A stretch of DNA of 64,000 bases from Sinotaia quadrata (lineage: Eukaryota; Mollusca; Gastropoda; Architaenioglossa; Viviparidae): contig CM054183.1 in NCBI GenBank assembly GCA_028829895.1, positions 15,037,975 to 15,101,974 on the forward strand. Reading direction: 5' to 3'. The position numbers and the translations under genes were made by a program. The notes beneath the pieces were generated by a model, which worked only from the letters and a program-made list of their open reading frames with translations, was not told the origin of the DNA and did no database searches. Positions 23,608 to 36,374 of the stretch are shown piece after piece (position 1 is the stretch's first letter; every line of letters begins with the position of its first letter).

Positions 23608-24038
23608 AAGAGCAGAGCCGTTGAAAATAAGGGTTTGAATTCGCGACGCAGATCTCACATTTTATAATGTACATGGTCAAATTAGCAATATTGTATTTTT
23701 TTATTAAACAAGTAAATTTAATTTTAAATAATAGGGTGTGTAGTAATAAATTATTTATTTTCATTTCCTATTATTTTAATTTATTGTATTTTATTAAATA
23801 GAAATTAAATGTAAAGTACACATAAATTTGCTATTTTATTTGTAATGACAAAAAAATAATTTTTGAAACTAAAATAAATACGAAAAACTATTGTAAAATA
23901 TTTTCCTAAAGCCTATAGAAAGGTTGTGTTCAATTTTCTTTGAAATTTTATATTTTTGCAGTTTCGTTAATTATCTTTCCTGATAATTTTGCATTTTGTC
24001 ACATTATTTACAGTGACATCGCGAATGGCTATGATTAC

Positions 24039-24039
<1 letters not shown>

Positions 24040-24110
<71 letters not shown>
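24040..24110 (+). repeat. (GA)n microsatellite, unit 2
   Basis: About 35 GA dinucleotides, uninterrupted; equivalent tracts in the other units are shorter. Confidence 0.97.
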
Positions 24111-24115
<5 letters not shown>

Positions 24116-24487
24116 TGATGAGTGAGAAAAAACCCTAATAGCAAAGAAAGCGAGTCAATATCCGCCAAGAGAGAGACGAGTGGTGATTCTTGAAGGATCA
24201 TTAATAAAATAAAATTAATATGTTCATCACTTGAAATTAGTTATAAAGATTTATTAATAAATAATAAAAATAATTTCATTATCTAAGTGACGTGCCTTTA
24301 ACACAAACCTTTTAGCTAAGAAAGAGACTCAGATAGAAGAATATTCACAGAGAGAAATTTTTTTAATAAAATATAAATATTTCGCTCGAAATTTCACATT
24401 TGAGAAGAAATAATCATCTACAATATTCGTAATTCCCAGCCTCAAATTAAATAATTATGTTTTGGTCTATGCAAAATAGGAAAAAAA

Positions 24488-24700
24488 ATATTTCTGCAAT
24501 CTGTAAGTGTAACTTATTTAAGCACGCGTACGAACGTAAGAACTAACACACGGTGTATATATGAGATCGATCAGACACATTTGCAAACACACCAACTATA
24601 CGTGGTAATAAGAAAATTGTGGCGTGTACGTCATAATTCTCGCCGTCATTTTGATTGACCTAAGTATAACTCTGACTAAATTATTTAATTGTTCTGGGAA
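24488..24700 (-). promoter_or_regulatory. Conserved distal upstream block, unit 2
   Basis: Same block as at 13983-14200 with the identical 29-bp core. It lies about 1.2 kb upstream of the start codon, with the GA tract in between. Confidence 0.5.
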
Positions 24701-25234
24701 CTTTTTCACGGAAGCCATGAATACAAAATAAGAGTTATGCATTTAGTGATTAGTCTATTAGTTGAGAAAATATATTTTGTCCACCCAAAAATTATTTACA
24801 TTTAGTCTTGCTGGCATTTTATCGACTCGTTTTATAGCTGGTTTGATGGAAGAGTACGTTTAAAGAATTTTTTTTTTTTTTAATTTGACGACAATATTTA
24901 TTTCAGTCTCCAGAAATGGCTGTGTGAACTATTACACCATCATTAACTTTAAAGTCACAACTCGTATGAAAGGGAAGCGATCTTTCGTCACGTGACATAC
25001 AAAATGAAATCAGAGCTCTCAAGTCACTGATGGCGACAAATCTAATATGCAGAATCTCGCGTGAAATTCTTTTAGGGCGAAGTGATTTTACATATTTAAC
25101 TTTAAATAAAACAATCAGGATTTAAGCAAAGGAAAAGGTGAGTGGACACAAGTATTTGTGTTTGAGGTTGTAGAGTGTGACTGATTAAATCAGCAGTCAT
25201 CTCCCCTTTGATAAAACGTCATCCCATTGATCTC

Positions 25235-25303
25235 CTTGTTTACTGATTATAATCCACAACCACGTGTTAGATGCATGACTGTGGTTTATAATCAGTAAAC
25301 AAG
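25235..25303. repeat. Palindrome next to the gypsy remnant, unit 2
   Basis: The left arm cttgtttactgattataa and right arm ttataatcagtaaacaag are inverted, with inner arms ccaca/tgtgg. This makes a long stem. A variant is at 35949-36026 in unit 3; units 1, 4 and 5 lack it. Confidence 0.85.
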
Positions 25304-25639
25304 TAAAACAAGGAAAGGCCAATAATTCTCTGTAAAATATAATCAGGAAACAAATGCTAAGTTTCTAGTGTATTCATCTTATCTCCATTCTCTCTTACAT
25401 TCAAATCTCATCGTACAGTTTCCTGTTTCAGTATTTATTAGCCTGATACACAAACACAGCATAATAAATACAGAATATCAATTTTATGGGCACATTCACC
25501 AGAAACAATGTCAAAAACAGTTTTACATACTACGTAGGAGAATCATAGTTCAAACATTTATAGAAATAATGGTCTACTCACATAATACATCTCTATATAA
25601 TGATTTCAACACATTTACCTAGACTTATGTATTGGACAT

Positions 25640-26150
25640 TTACAATTCCACTTCTACTGCTCTGGACAAATAATCAGCCCCTACATCCTCGGTGCCTTTG
25701 ATGAACTCTACTGTATATCTATACTGATGTAAAAGTAATGACTACCTGGTCAAATGATCATTTACCTTAGTGAGCTAAGTAGGCAAGAGGTTGGTGATCT
25801 TTATGATTGACAAGATGTTTGCCATTTTAGGCTTGGAATTTTTGCCCAGACAATTCCAATACATTCTTTCTCTGAAGTGGAGTAATTTTTTTTCAGCTGC
25901 ATTCAACGTATGGCTGGAGTAGGCGGCTACTATATACGAAATTCCATTGTTTCTAAATCGTTACTGCAACTAGTTCTGCATTTCTAGCATTTGTTTTGCA
26001 TATAATTCTTCATTGACTTCAGGCAAATGTAGTAAAGGACCTTGTGACAGGCAGTCTTTCTAACTAGCAAAGCTTGCTTCACAATCATTACTCAAAATCA
26101 CTATCTCAGGTTTGCCTTTCCTCATCAAATCAGTGAATGGTTTGTCATGA
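25640..26150 (-). mobile_element. Ty3/gypsy pol remnant (RT end to RNase H), unit 2
   Basis: Read on the minus strand from right to left there is FTDLMRKGKPEIVILSNDCE (end of RT), then YSTSEKECIGIVWA (RNase H start), then YTVEFIKGTED and VGADYLSR (RNase H end, the classic ADxLSR). Stops and frameshifts separate the parts, so it is dead. The shared insertion site in units 2 and 3 shows that it predates duplication of these units. Confidence 0.82.
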
Positions 26151-26304
26151 ACTCAAAGAGAGAAATACGACATTTTTTCTTTTCTTTCCTTTTTCTTGTA
26201 TATTTTTCTTTTTACTTTCTTTCCTTTTTCTTGTACATTTTTTTTTTACTTTCTTTCCTTTTTCATGTACATTTTTCTTCTTTTTTATTAGTAGATTCGT
26301 TAGT

Positions 26305-26308
<4 letters not shown>

Positions 26309-26350
<42 letters not shown>

Positions 26351-26372
26351 ACACATACACACGCACACACTG
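26309..26372 (+). repeat. (CA)n microsatellite
   Basis: CA repeats with a few TA and CG interruptions, followed by the 12-bp minisatellite. Confidence 0.95.
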
Positions 26373-26374
26373 CA

Positions 26375-26640
26375 CACTTAATGCCCACACAAATGAATTC
26401 AAAACAAAATAATTCATAAATGAACACATAAATTCTCTCACTAAAAACACACCAATGTACACATTCATGACACACAAATAAACACCCAATTTAACACTTA
26501 AATGCACACAAAAATGCACACTCAAATGAACACACAAATGAAAACTCGAATGCGTATAATGTTGAACACACACACATTAACACATAAATTAACACACATT
26601 CTTGGACACTCTCTTGCACACACAAACGCACACACACACA
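26375..26640 (+). repeat. Degenerate 12-bp minisatellite, short
   Basis: Variants of cacacaaatgaa; related to 18070-19540. In unit 2 it lies next to the gypsy remnant. Confidence 0.85.
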
Positions 26641-26712
26641 TAATATGTATTTGCTAAAGAAGACTTTTAAAATCACCAGCCAAACATAAACAACGCAAAG
26701 TGAAAACCCCAC

Positions 26713-27800
26713 GAAATATTTGCGCGAAAATATTATTTATAAATTATCTATGAGTGAAAACCACAGAGCTTCGACTTCTGTTGAAGAGAGATTTTAGACT
26801 GAGATGATGTCACGCTGCCAATCACTGTGAATTATTCCCCTTGAAAATACTTCGCGCGGACTTGCTTGTCCGTCTTTTCAATGACTCACATGTTACAATT
26901 ACATATAAACATCCCTCCACTTTGCAAATAATTAATTGTATTTTATAAAACACTTTTAAATGCAAGTTAACTCAGAACCATCACGGGTGTTTAAGACGAT
27001 GCACTGAATCAAAAAGTTTGAAAAATACATCAAATCGTAAAGAATAAAAAACAGTTTATTAATAAATTGTAGAAATATAATATTATTCACACTTCTTGTA
27101 AATAATGCATTTGACATTATTCTAAAGGGTTTCTCTCTCTCACACACACACAAAACTCTTTTCTCTTTTCGTGTCAGTGACTTAGTCTCTCTGGAAAAGA
27201 TAATCGATACATCAGTGACAATGGACTTCATATCCAGATATGTATCCAGTCTATGATTCGCAATAAAATGTAACTAAGACAGACTCTTCATTTACAACGT
27301 CACATTAGTCACGTGACCTGTGTTTCCTCCTCATTCGCTGTTCTTATCTCTGAGAATTGGCTTTATTTCCCTGTCTCCTTACATATTGTGAGAAGGACTT
27401 GTTCTTTGTTCTAACTTCCGGAAGATTGATAAATGGCTAGTCAAATTTTACTCCCTATCTCACTCCTGTCCCGCCTTAAAATCGGGCTAATGTCAACAAG
27501 TCGCATAAAAACTTAATATTTCGACCGACGACAATGCTTCCCAGCTGGTGTCAATAACAGTTTTAATTAGGGAACTAACTAATGTTGCTTACATTAAAAT
27601 CGAAGTGTTCGGAGGCATATTTTTTTTATTATTTGACTCCACATACTCCCCATAAAAGCTTTAATTCATAGGTTCGGGAAATTCTATGATGCTCTAGAAA
27701 AGCATTACATATATGTTTCTATTTATTACACAATTTCAATGGTAGCTCCACTCAGTTCTATTGCTTGGAATAGATCTCTGTTTTTCTAATCTATCATGGA
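26713..27800. repeat. Unit-shared noncoding segment (unit 2 copy)
   Basis: Counterpart of 16330-17450 and, in part, of 38470-39120. No gene recognised. Confidence 0.75.
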
Positions 27801-28205
27801 AAATATTATGACCGAAAAACATTTTAGACTTATCATCGCAAACAGCAGGACAACTCTGGATTAACTGTATGACATCAATAGTTAGTTCCCTTGATTAATA
27901 AATATCATTCAGAATTCAACTTGAAACTTGGCTCGTAGTCACACATTGCTCAGAATCCATCATGTTTTTCTTTGTCTTACAATGATTAATTTCATCTTTT
28001 TCTACAATCTTACACTTGGCTGGCGTAGTCTACAAATTTGGCACAGCCTCCAAATCGAAAACTTCTGTAATGCATAATTATGTTCTTAATTGCACATTTT
28101 ACTTCAATTTTTAAATTTTCGTGCAGACCTCCACCCCAAAATAAACAAACAAAAAAACAACCTCAATTCACTAGTGTCAAAAGTGGACATTTTTATGTTA
28201 CATTA

Positions 28206-28210
28206 ATACA

Positions 28211-28297
<87 letters not shown>

Positions 28298-28300
28298 GCA
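28206..28300 (+). repeat. (CA)n microsatellite
   Basis: Counterpart of the tract at 17875 in unit 1. Confidence 0.95.
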
Positions 28301-28404
28301 CACTGATAAGTTGTGTCTTTTCAATTTAATAAAATACGTACTTTAATATTTAGAAAATATTTTGTTCATTTTCATTAAATAATTACTTACCTCTTCCAGT
28401 CTTC

Positions 28405-28910
28405 TTCGCAAACACACACACTCTTCTTGCACACAATTGCACACAAAATTGCAGTCACTCCTGCACACACAAATAAATACATAAATGAACACATAAATGC
28501 AAACAAATACATGTACAAATGAATATCATTTTCACACACTCTAGGACACATAAGTGCACACACAAATGAATGCACTGTGGGTACACGCTTGCACAAACAA
28601 ATAAACACATAAATGCACACACAAAGAAATACAAAATGCACATACTGTTGCACAAAATTAAACATACAAATGCATACATAAATGTACACACAAATGAACA
28701 CACAAAAGTATACACAAATACACATAAACGCACACATAAAAGCACAATAAATATACACAATAATGAACAAAAAATAAACACATTACTGAAACAATATTGA
28801 ACATATCATTGCACACACAAATGAACATTCAAATGCAACCAATGTTACACACACATATGCACACATTCTTGCACACTCTCTTGCACACACAAACGCACAC
28901 ACAAGCACAT
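28405..28910 (+). repeat. Degenerate 12-bp minisatellite, unit 2
   Basis: Shorter counterpart of 18070-19540, showing about 1 kb of length difference between units. Confidence 0.88.
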
Positions 28911-29499
28911 TAAGAATACTTTTAAAACCACCAACCTAACAAAGAAAACTGAAAGTGAAAAATAACCGGTGGTGAACAGACCAGTTTTACCTGCCAGTGT
29001 GAGTGAGGGTGGGTAGAATACATCATAAAATAAAATGACACGGAATTCAATGGCTCTTCAAGAAACCATCTTGAGAAAATTTAGCGATGTCCTAATTAAT
29101 TAATATATTTTGTTTGTTAGGGAAGTCGATTTCCCTGAACTAAATTATAATTCTGCAAAAGAAAAGCCAATAATGCATATGAAAATTATTTATCTTGAAA
29201 TATATATGAGGAAGGTTTTGTAATATACTATTAATATTATTCGGTCTGGTGCTTATATATCAAGGAATGGTAAGACACGATAAAGGAATAGATTTTCGCA
29301 ACATTCGCACTGGTGACTGGAACAAATAATGACCATACATTTATCATCTTGACCACCCAGCGTACCATATACCCCATCTATCCTATCCACGGTTAACTTA
29401 CTTAAATAACCTAAATAATGTTGATATACTTTCTTGGCATTTTCTGACGATGTTATAATAAATTATGTACTGAAATCAACATCACTTCTATTATTTCCT

Positions 29500-29600
29500 C
29501 TTTGTCATGTTATGTTTAGATTTGTTAGTGTGCTTGTGTTCCAGGACCAATTTGTCATGTTATGTTTAGATTTGTGAGTGTGCTTGTGTTCCAGGGCGTC
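29500..29600 (+). repeat. About 52-bp minisatellite, two copies
   Basis: tttgtcatgttatgtttaga...gttccagg twice; unit 3 has about four copies at 39460-39645. Confidence 0.9.
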
Positions 29601-30037
29601 TGCAAGTGTGCGTATTTGAGCGTGACCAGAGTGTGTTTACCGGGTTGCTAGTTGAAATATAGGTAGCCACTCACCAGTGGACACAATGAAACACGGCGGT
29701 CGGGGTGGTGATGTGTTGATGGTTGCTGATAACTTACACTTGACAGAGAGATCACGACCTGATACATTTTTTTTAATTCCGAAAAGACACTTTCACTAGC
29801 TTTGTTAAGTCCGTCCTTGCTCAAACAAGAAATAAGGTTTTATTCTGTCATTTACGATGCAAACAAATGTGCTTGTTTGGTCCCACTTCCTCCGCTCTAC
29901 ATCACAAATATAAAAGTCCAGCTTCAGCGCCCTCTAACCCCACCCTCCTTGCCCGGGTTTTAGTGGTAGGGTTCAATTCTGAACAGAGCCTGTCCTGTAT
30001 TTCTTACTCCTAGAACACGTTAGATTATTAAGAAAAA

Positions 30038-30372
<335 letters not shown>

Positions 30373-31057
30373 TTGCTTGCAATTCATTACAAATAAAAGC
30401 TGCATGTATGCAATTCGCTATAAGTAAATGGTCCATACTTGAATATCGCTATCTACAATCACTACGTGCTTACAATTCTCACCAGTAAGACAATTTGCTT
30501 GAAATTTGTTAGACTAAAGGCTGTTTGCAAACAATGCGTTACCAGTAAACAAAACGTGTTTGTTATTTGCAGTTTTCATAGGAAACACCAGAAAAGATTG
30601 TCTAAATTTTATCATTATATTAATTAACTAACTGTAATTCTAAATGGTACACAGATGAAGCATAGACTTTGTCATTTAATTAATTATTTAACTCTAATTG
30701 TAAAATTGTACACAAAGGAAAGAATAAATGTCACTTTTCAAACCAATTTCTTGTGTTGTATTTTATTTATAATCATTATAGTTTCTTCATTTTGGTTCTA
30801 TGATTTGCGTTATGCGTGCGTGATAAAATAAAAGCAAGCGCATATACAAGTACTCACTCATGTACATATACACGTTCATAAGCGTACGCACAAACAAACA
30901 AAAAAGCACTCAAAGTCTTATACATATAGACTACATAAGCGAACACGTATTTTGTTTTTTATTCTTTGCAATTAAAAGAAGAGCTTAAAAGATTTGAGTT
31001 TCGTTCACAAGAAATATTTGGTTGTATCAGAGTCTGTAGCAGAAGCAGATTCCTCAT

Positions 31058-31193
31058 CGTAGTAGTAGTCATTGTAGCAGTGATTGTAGTAGTCATAAAC
31101 ATAGCAGAACTGGTAGTAGTAGTGGTAGTATTAGTAGTAGCAAATACTATAGTAGTAGTTGTTGTAAAAGTAATAATAGTTATAGTAGTAGAC
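31058..31193 (+). repeat. GTA-type trinucleotide tract, unit 2
   Basis: Follows a segment conserved in units 2-4 that begins caattaaaagaagagc. Imperfect GTA repeats. Confidence 0.92.
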
Positions 31194-31309
31194 ATGTTAT
31201 TTTTTTATTATTAGTGTTCATTAAGTCAAAAATATTAATCAACTCTAAGTGTATTTGTAATTTAGATTGAATATAATAGTTAATCAAGTAGAGATGTGTG
31301 TTGTCTCTA

Positions 31310-32222
31310 GCATGAGAAAACGAGAATGCCGACTTTGCTCTTTGCAAACGAACTCATCAGCTGAGGTGTTATGAGTCCCCCTTGTTATGTACGGGTTGTA
31401 GAAGGAACCAAAATCAGACCCTTGACTACAAACGGTAAAAGAACGCTCTATTGTGTTAAAGGTTAAGATGTCACCAGGAAATGTTATGTTATTATAAACA
31501 TGCCTGACTTCTATTTTGTTTAAGAGACACTGGCCTAATTAAGTATTTATTCATTTAGTAATTTTTAGCGTAGTTGAGACCTGCAATTACGTCTGTTTCA
31601 GTGTCTCTTTTGATTGTATTGAGGGCTTTGGGTAACTATGCTCAACTATTCATATGACATGCCCTGTTGAAAGTTTACCATCTTTATCAAGTAGTGTGCA
31701 AGTTAAGTCTTTCATATGGAATGACAGCAGTGTGCAAGTTAAGTCTTTCATATGGATTGACATCAGTGTGAAATAAACTTGTTAAAGACCACTAGTGACG
31801 CTGTATGTCGATCAAGAGCAGAATCAAGAAAGGTATTTATGTAGTCAGCATTGTTCAACTTTTTCATTCTTTATACATTTTTTTCATTAATTGTTTCAAT
31901 CTTGCCGTATCTATTCGCGCAGCGTAACGTCTTGGGTGTGTCGTGGTCAATTATAGTGATAGTCTTATTATAACGTCTTGTTCTCTATTCGTCTAAACTC
32001 TAAACATATTTTATTTCAATTTCTCAGTCTATCTCTGAGTGTGGGACGTCAGTCAAGTTGACCAGTTGTGCAGCCTCATACCTGCATAACAGTTGCTTAT
32101 ATATGTATATTTATAATCAGTAGTACAACCTGTATCGCCACCGGTACATTTTTACTATCATTAAGCAGTGAATACTTGGTATAGTACATTATTACAAAGT
32201 CATGCCAGGGTACATCGTGACA
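31310..32222 (+). repeat. Old LTR-like segment, unit 2
   Basis: Begins near TGTTATGTACGGG (31383) and ends ggtacatcgtgaca (32222). The right half resembles the right half of the TG...CA element at 55836-57122 (gcataacagttgc, attacaaagtca, gtaca...gaca). Counterparts are at about 42280-43480 and 54595-55620, with a right-end fragment at 21100-21412 in unit 1. No target duplication seen. Confidence 0.5.
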
Positions 32223-32292
32223 TGGACATATTAGAGGTTGGTTGTGACATTTTAGCATGGGGTGGCAGTGACATTTTTTAAAAATCTATAGG

Positions 32293-32500
32293 AATGTATT
32301 CTAATTGGAGAGGAACGTATTCTAATTGGAGTGTAACATATTCTAATTGGAGAAGAGCAGATTCTAATTGGAGAGTAACATATTCTAATTGGAGTGTAAC
32401 ATATTCTAATTGGAGAGTAACATATTCTAATTGGAGAGGAACATATTCTAATTGGAGAGTAACATATTCTAATTGGAGAGGAACATATTCGAGATGGAGA
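32293..32500 (+). repeat. 21-bp minisatellite, unit 2-3 junction
   Basis: About nine to ten copies of attctaattggagagtaaca; the longest of the five versions. Confidence 0.95.
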
Positions 32501-32799
32501 GGTTATAAGATCTTGGTAGGGATATATAGGTTCTAGATTGGAATATTTCTTTAGAGATGGATTGAAAAAGATAGGTAGGGTTCTGTAAGGGTTGTACAGG
32601 GATATTTCAAAGTTAGGTAGAGAGATATTAGAGTTTAATACAATATAAAGTACCGATAAAAATCAAGGACAAGACGAAATTATAGGCAATTTTTAGAAAA
32701 TGACTTGCTTCCTTATAATAAAATGTAGATCTGATATGTTTCTCTCTCATAAAACTGCAGTCAATTTTCGTATTTGTATATTTCATACATTAAGCGAAT

Positions 32800-32805
32800 T
32801 TTATT
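32800..32805 (-). promoter_or_regulatory. Candidate polyA signal of receptor 3
   Basis: AATAAA on the minus strand, 102 bp past the stop. Confidence 0.6.
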
Positions 32806-32906
32806 AATAAACGGAAACTTCTTTAGATATTCGGGCTTGTTTTATGAATTTACAATTAAACAAAGAAAATTCGTACTTGTAAATTCGAATGATAACTCAC
32901 AATTCA

Positions 32907-34124
32907 TCAAATGGAACTCATATTTGTACGTTCGGTTGATATAGTGAACGTTAATTGTTCTTTCGTTTTCTTACCGAAACATGAACATCTTATTTCTCTA
33001 GCAACTTCTCTAAATCTGGAACTGGTTCTATAATAAATAAAAAAGTTGAAAGTTGCATTGAAATACAAAAATAACAAAACAACATTTACCATAAATGAGT
33101 ACGTGTTGCCCAAGCGTTCACCGACATAGAAATCAACAAATACAAAACTAGAAATGTATATAAAACATTCCGGTGTTCGGCAGACGATAAAAGATATCGA
33201 AATAAAAATGAGGGTCCGAGTGAGAGACACGTCTCGTGCCGACATCGTTGAGGAAGCCGAAGACAACGAGCGCGATCTCCATGCGGTCATCTTCCGTAAA
33301 CTGATTACAGTGACGATCGTGGTTATCACGACAAGCGTGGTACAGGACAAGGGTAGGACTAAGCCCAAAACAACTCCTTGTAAGACGTCGATAAGTTTTT
33401 TGTTCGCCAAGTATTCTTTACTGGGAATTCCCGTCACGCCTATGGAATTGGTAAATGGGTCAAAGACGCAGATAAGATTGATTTTCATGTCCACTAAATA
33501 CGTACCTCCCAGTATGACTGCTGACAAAGAAAAGAGAATGACGGCCATAGTTTTCGTCTTGAGATAACTTCGCGATAGTAAAGGATTGATGACGCAGAAG
33601 CATCTTTCACATGCAATAATGGTTGTAGTAACTCCTGACGTCCAGCTAAAACCGTTCAAAAAAATTAGTTTGAACTTATGAAAGAACAACACAATGACCC
33701 CATATCGTGGTCTGTTCAAAATGGCGGAATACAATCGATCGGCAAAATAACAGTAGTAATAGAATACGAACACGAAATCTGCTAACGATCGCCAAAACAT
33801 GCACAGATTGATTCTCTCTTTGAGACCTTGTTTGTAAAACACCGCCATGTTGATGACGTTGGTCGGTGCGTTAATCAGAAAGATAACTGGCAGTAGGACA
33901 CCTAGAATGACGTCACCAATCAAACGTTCAACTTCAAAACTAATCGGGTCCTTCGAATTTTCACCTGACATTAATCCTGTAACATTCATTACGAAACATC
34001 CAGTTAGTTGTGCTGTTGACAGAAAACTGGTGTTGTTTCCCATAATGGAGGCCAAGGTGGAACTGGCAATGGAACCAGTAATACTGATGTCTGTGGTTAT
34101 GGGGAAAATGCGACTGGGCTCCAT
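32907..34124 (-). CDS. Chemosensory-type class A GPCR, receptor 3
   Basis: Intact 405-residue single-exon receptor with every family mark seen in receptor 1. Sequons are at N31 (NTS) and N47. Helix 2 continues FYYYCYFADRLYSA and outer loop 1 has NRPRYG. The helix 3 exit reads VINPLLSRSYLKTK, and helix 4 has the SAVILGGTYLV form shared with receptors 2 and 4. The tail keeps CSCFGKK but then has EQLTFTIS, like receptor 2 and unlike the GNLS form of receptors 1, 4 and 5. No disabling change seen. Same start context (ttccATGGAGCCC on the minus strand) as the others. A ligand cannot be guessed. Confidence 0.9.
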   Translation of the reverse strand: MEPSRIFPITTDISITGSIASSTLASIMGNNTSFLSTAQLTGCFVMNVTGLMSGENSKDPISFEVERLIGDVILGVLLPVIFLINAPTNVINMAVFYKQGLKERINLCMFWRSLADFVFVFYYYCYFADRLYSAILNRPRYGVIVLFFHKFKLIFLNGFSWTSGVTTTIIACERCFCVINPLLSRSYLKTKTMAVILFSLSAVILGGTYLVDMKINLICVFDPFTNSIGVTGIPSKEYLANKKLIDVLQGVVLGLVLPLSCTTLVVITTIVTVISLRKMTAWRSRSLSSASSTMSARDVSLTRTLIFISISFIVCRTPECFIYISSFVFVDFYVGERLGNTYSFMVNVVLLFLYFNATFNFFIYYRTSSRFREVAREIRCSCFGKKTKEQLTFTISTERTNMSSI

Positions 34125-34203
34125 GGAACTTTGTTAAGACAAGACTAAATTTGTTTTTGTGTTAAGAGAAATCGTCACTGTTACAAATTGTTGCAGTTTT
34201 CAC

Positions 34204-34336
34204 TTACAATCACTTCGTCCAGTCCATAAAGCGTAAATCTGACAGAACATTCGCTATTTACAATCCGATTACAATCACTACGTCCAGTCCATAAAGCGTA
34301 ATTCTAACTTTCGCTATTTTCAAACAAATTACAAAA
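34204..34336 (-). promoter_or_regulatory. 65-bp tandem array upstream of receptor 3, two copies
   Basis: Two copies. The first has TGACAGAA; the second has lost the motif through a small deletion (attctaactttcgc). This gene therefore has no intact TGACGTAA in the array. Confidence 0.72.
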
Positions 34337-34787
34337 GAGAAGAGACGTTGGAAATAATGTTTGAATTCGCGACGCATGTGTCACATTTTATAATGTACAT
34401 GGTCAAATTAGCAATATTGGATACTTTTTATGAAACAAGGAATTTTAATTTTAAATTATAGGGTGTGTAGTAATAAATTATTTATTTTCATTTCCTATTG
34501 TGTTAAATTATTGTATTTTATTAAGTAGAAATTAAAAGTAAAATACACATTATATTTGCTATTTTATTTGTAATGACAAATATAAAAATATTTTATGAAA
34601 CTAAAATAAATACGAAAAACTATTGTAAAAATATTTTCCTAAAGCCTATAGAAAGATTGTGTTCAATTTTCTTTTAAATTTTATATTTTTGTAGTTTCTT
34701 TAATTATCTTTCCTGATAATTTGGCTTTTTTTGTCACATTATTTACAGTTATATTTATCCCGAATGGCTATGATTACGTAAATAGAG

Positions 34788-34826
34788 GGAGAGAGAGAGA
34801 GAGAGAGAGAAAGCGAGAGAGCGAGA
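34788..34826 (+). repeat. GA tract, unit 3
   Basis: Short, interrupted GA tract at the conserved place. Confidence 0.9.
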
Positions 34827-35205
34827 GGTGGAGGATGAGAGAGAAAAAAAACCTAATAGCAAGGAAACGAGTCAGATATCCGCCTAGTGAGAGACGAGCG
34901 GTGATTTTTGCAGGATCATTAATAAAATAAAATTAATATTTTCATCACTTGAAATTAGTTATAAAGATTTATTAATAAATAATAATAATAATTTCATTGA
35001 CTAATTGACGTGCCTTTAACACAAACCTAATAGCTAAGAAAGAGAGTCAGATAGAAGAATATTCACACAGACAAAAATATATATATAAAATATAAAAGTT
35101 TCGCTGGCGATTTCACGTCTGAGTGGAAATAATTATCTACAATATTCGTAATTCCCAGTCTCAAATTAAAATAATTATGTTGTAGTCTTTGCAAAATAGA
35201 AAAAG

Positions 35206-35405
35206 AAATTCTGCAATCTGAAAGTTTAACTTATTTAAGCACGCGTACGAACGTAAGAACTAACACACGGAGTATAGATGTGATCGATCAGACACATTTG
35301 CAAACACAGCAATCTTACGTGGAAATAAGAAAATTGTGGCATGTACGTCATAATTCTCGCCATTATTTAAGTATAACTCGGACTGAATTATTTAATTGTT
35401 CTTGG
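35206..35405 (-). promoter_or_regulatory. Conserved distal upstream block, unit 3
   Basis: The 29-bp core is unchanged although the surrounding block differs by substitutions and a small deletion (ctcgccattatttaag) from other units. Confidence 0.5.
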
Positions 35406-35948
35406 AACTGCTTCTCGGAATCCAATGAATACAAAGTAAGCGTTTTCTATTTAGTGATTAGTCGATCAGTTGAGAAAATATATTTTGTTCATACAAAAAC
35501 TATTTACATTTAGCCTTGCTGTCATTTTATCGACTCATTTTATACGTGACTTGATGGACGAGTACATTCAAAGAATTATTTTTTTTTAATTTGACGACAA
35601 TGTTTATTTCAGTCTCCAGAAATGGCTGTTTGATAATATGCGTGAACTATTACACCATCATTAACTTTAAAGTCACGACTTGTTTGATAGTGAAGGGATC
35701 TTTCGTCACGTGACATACAAAATCAAATCAGAGCTCTCAGTTCACAGATGGCGACAAATTTTGTGTGCAGAATATCGCATGAAATTCTTTTAGGGCGAAG
35801 TTATTTTACATATTTAACTTTCAAATAAAACAATCGGGATTTAAGCACAGGAAAAGGTGAGTGGAAACAAGTATTTGTGTTTGAGAAGTGTAGAGTGAGG
35901 ATTAAATGAGCAGTCATCTCCCATTTGTTAAAACGTCATCCTATTGAT

Positions 35949-36026
35949 CTCCTTGTTTACTGTTTATTAACCACAAACGCACGTGGTAGATCCACGATCG
36001 TGGTTTATAATCAGTAAACAAGGAGA
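35949..36026. repeat. Palindrome next to the gypsy remnant, unit 3
   Basis: Arms tctccttgtttactg and cagtaaacaaggaga, with further pairing inwards. Same site as 25235-25303 but with a changed loop. Confidence 0.85.
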
Positions 36027-36374
36027 TTCAAGTAAAACAAGGAAAGGCCAATAACTCTCTGTAAAATATAATCAGGGAACAAATGCTAAGTTTCTAGTGT
36101 ATTCATCTTATCTCCATTCTCTCTTACATTCAAATCTCATCGTACAGTTTCCTGTTTCAGTATTTATTAGCCTGATACACAAACACAGCATAATAAATAC
36201 AGAATATCAATTTTATGGGCACATTCACCAGAAACAATGTCAAAAACAGTTTTACATACTACGTAGGAGAATCGTAGTTCAAACATTTATAGAAATAATG
36301 GTCTACTCACATAATACATCTATATATAATGATTTCAACACATTTACATAGACTTATGTATTGGACATTTACAA

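Noticed and set aside
25368..25622. Plus-strand 84-codon frame repeated at 36097-36351
   Set aside because: Opposite strand to the gypsy remnant's flank and explained by near-identical duplicated DNA.
30966..31214. Frame starting MQLKEELKRFEF, kept in units 2, 3 and 4
   Set aside because: Kept because the DNA is a recent duplicate; it runs into a GTA tract and has no domain.
33154..34137. Plus-strand frames opposite receptor 3 (and equivalents opposite the other receptors)
   Set aside because: Antisense shadows whose conservation follows from conservation of the receptor CDS.
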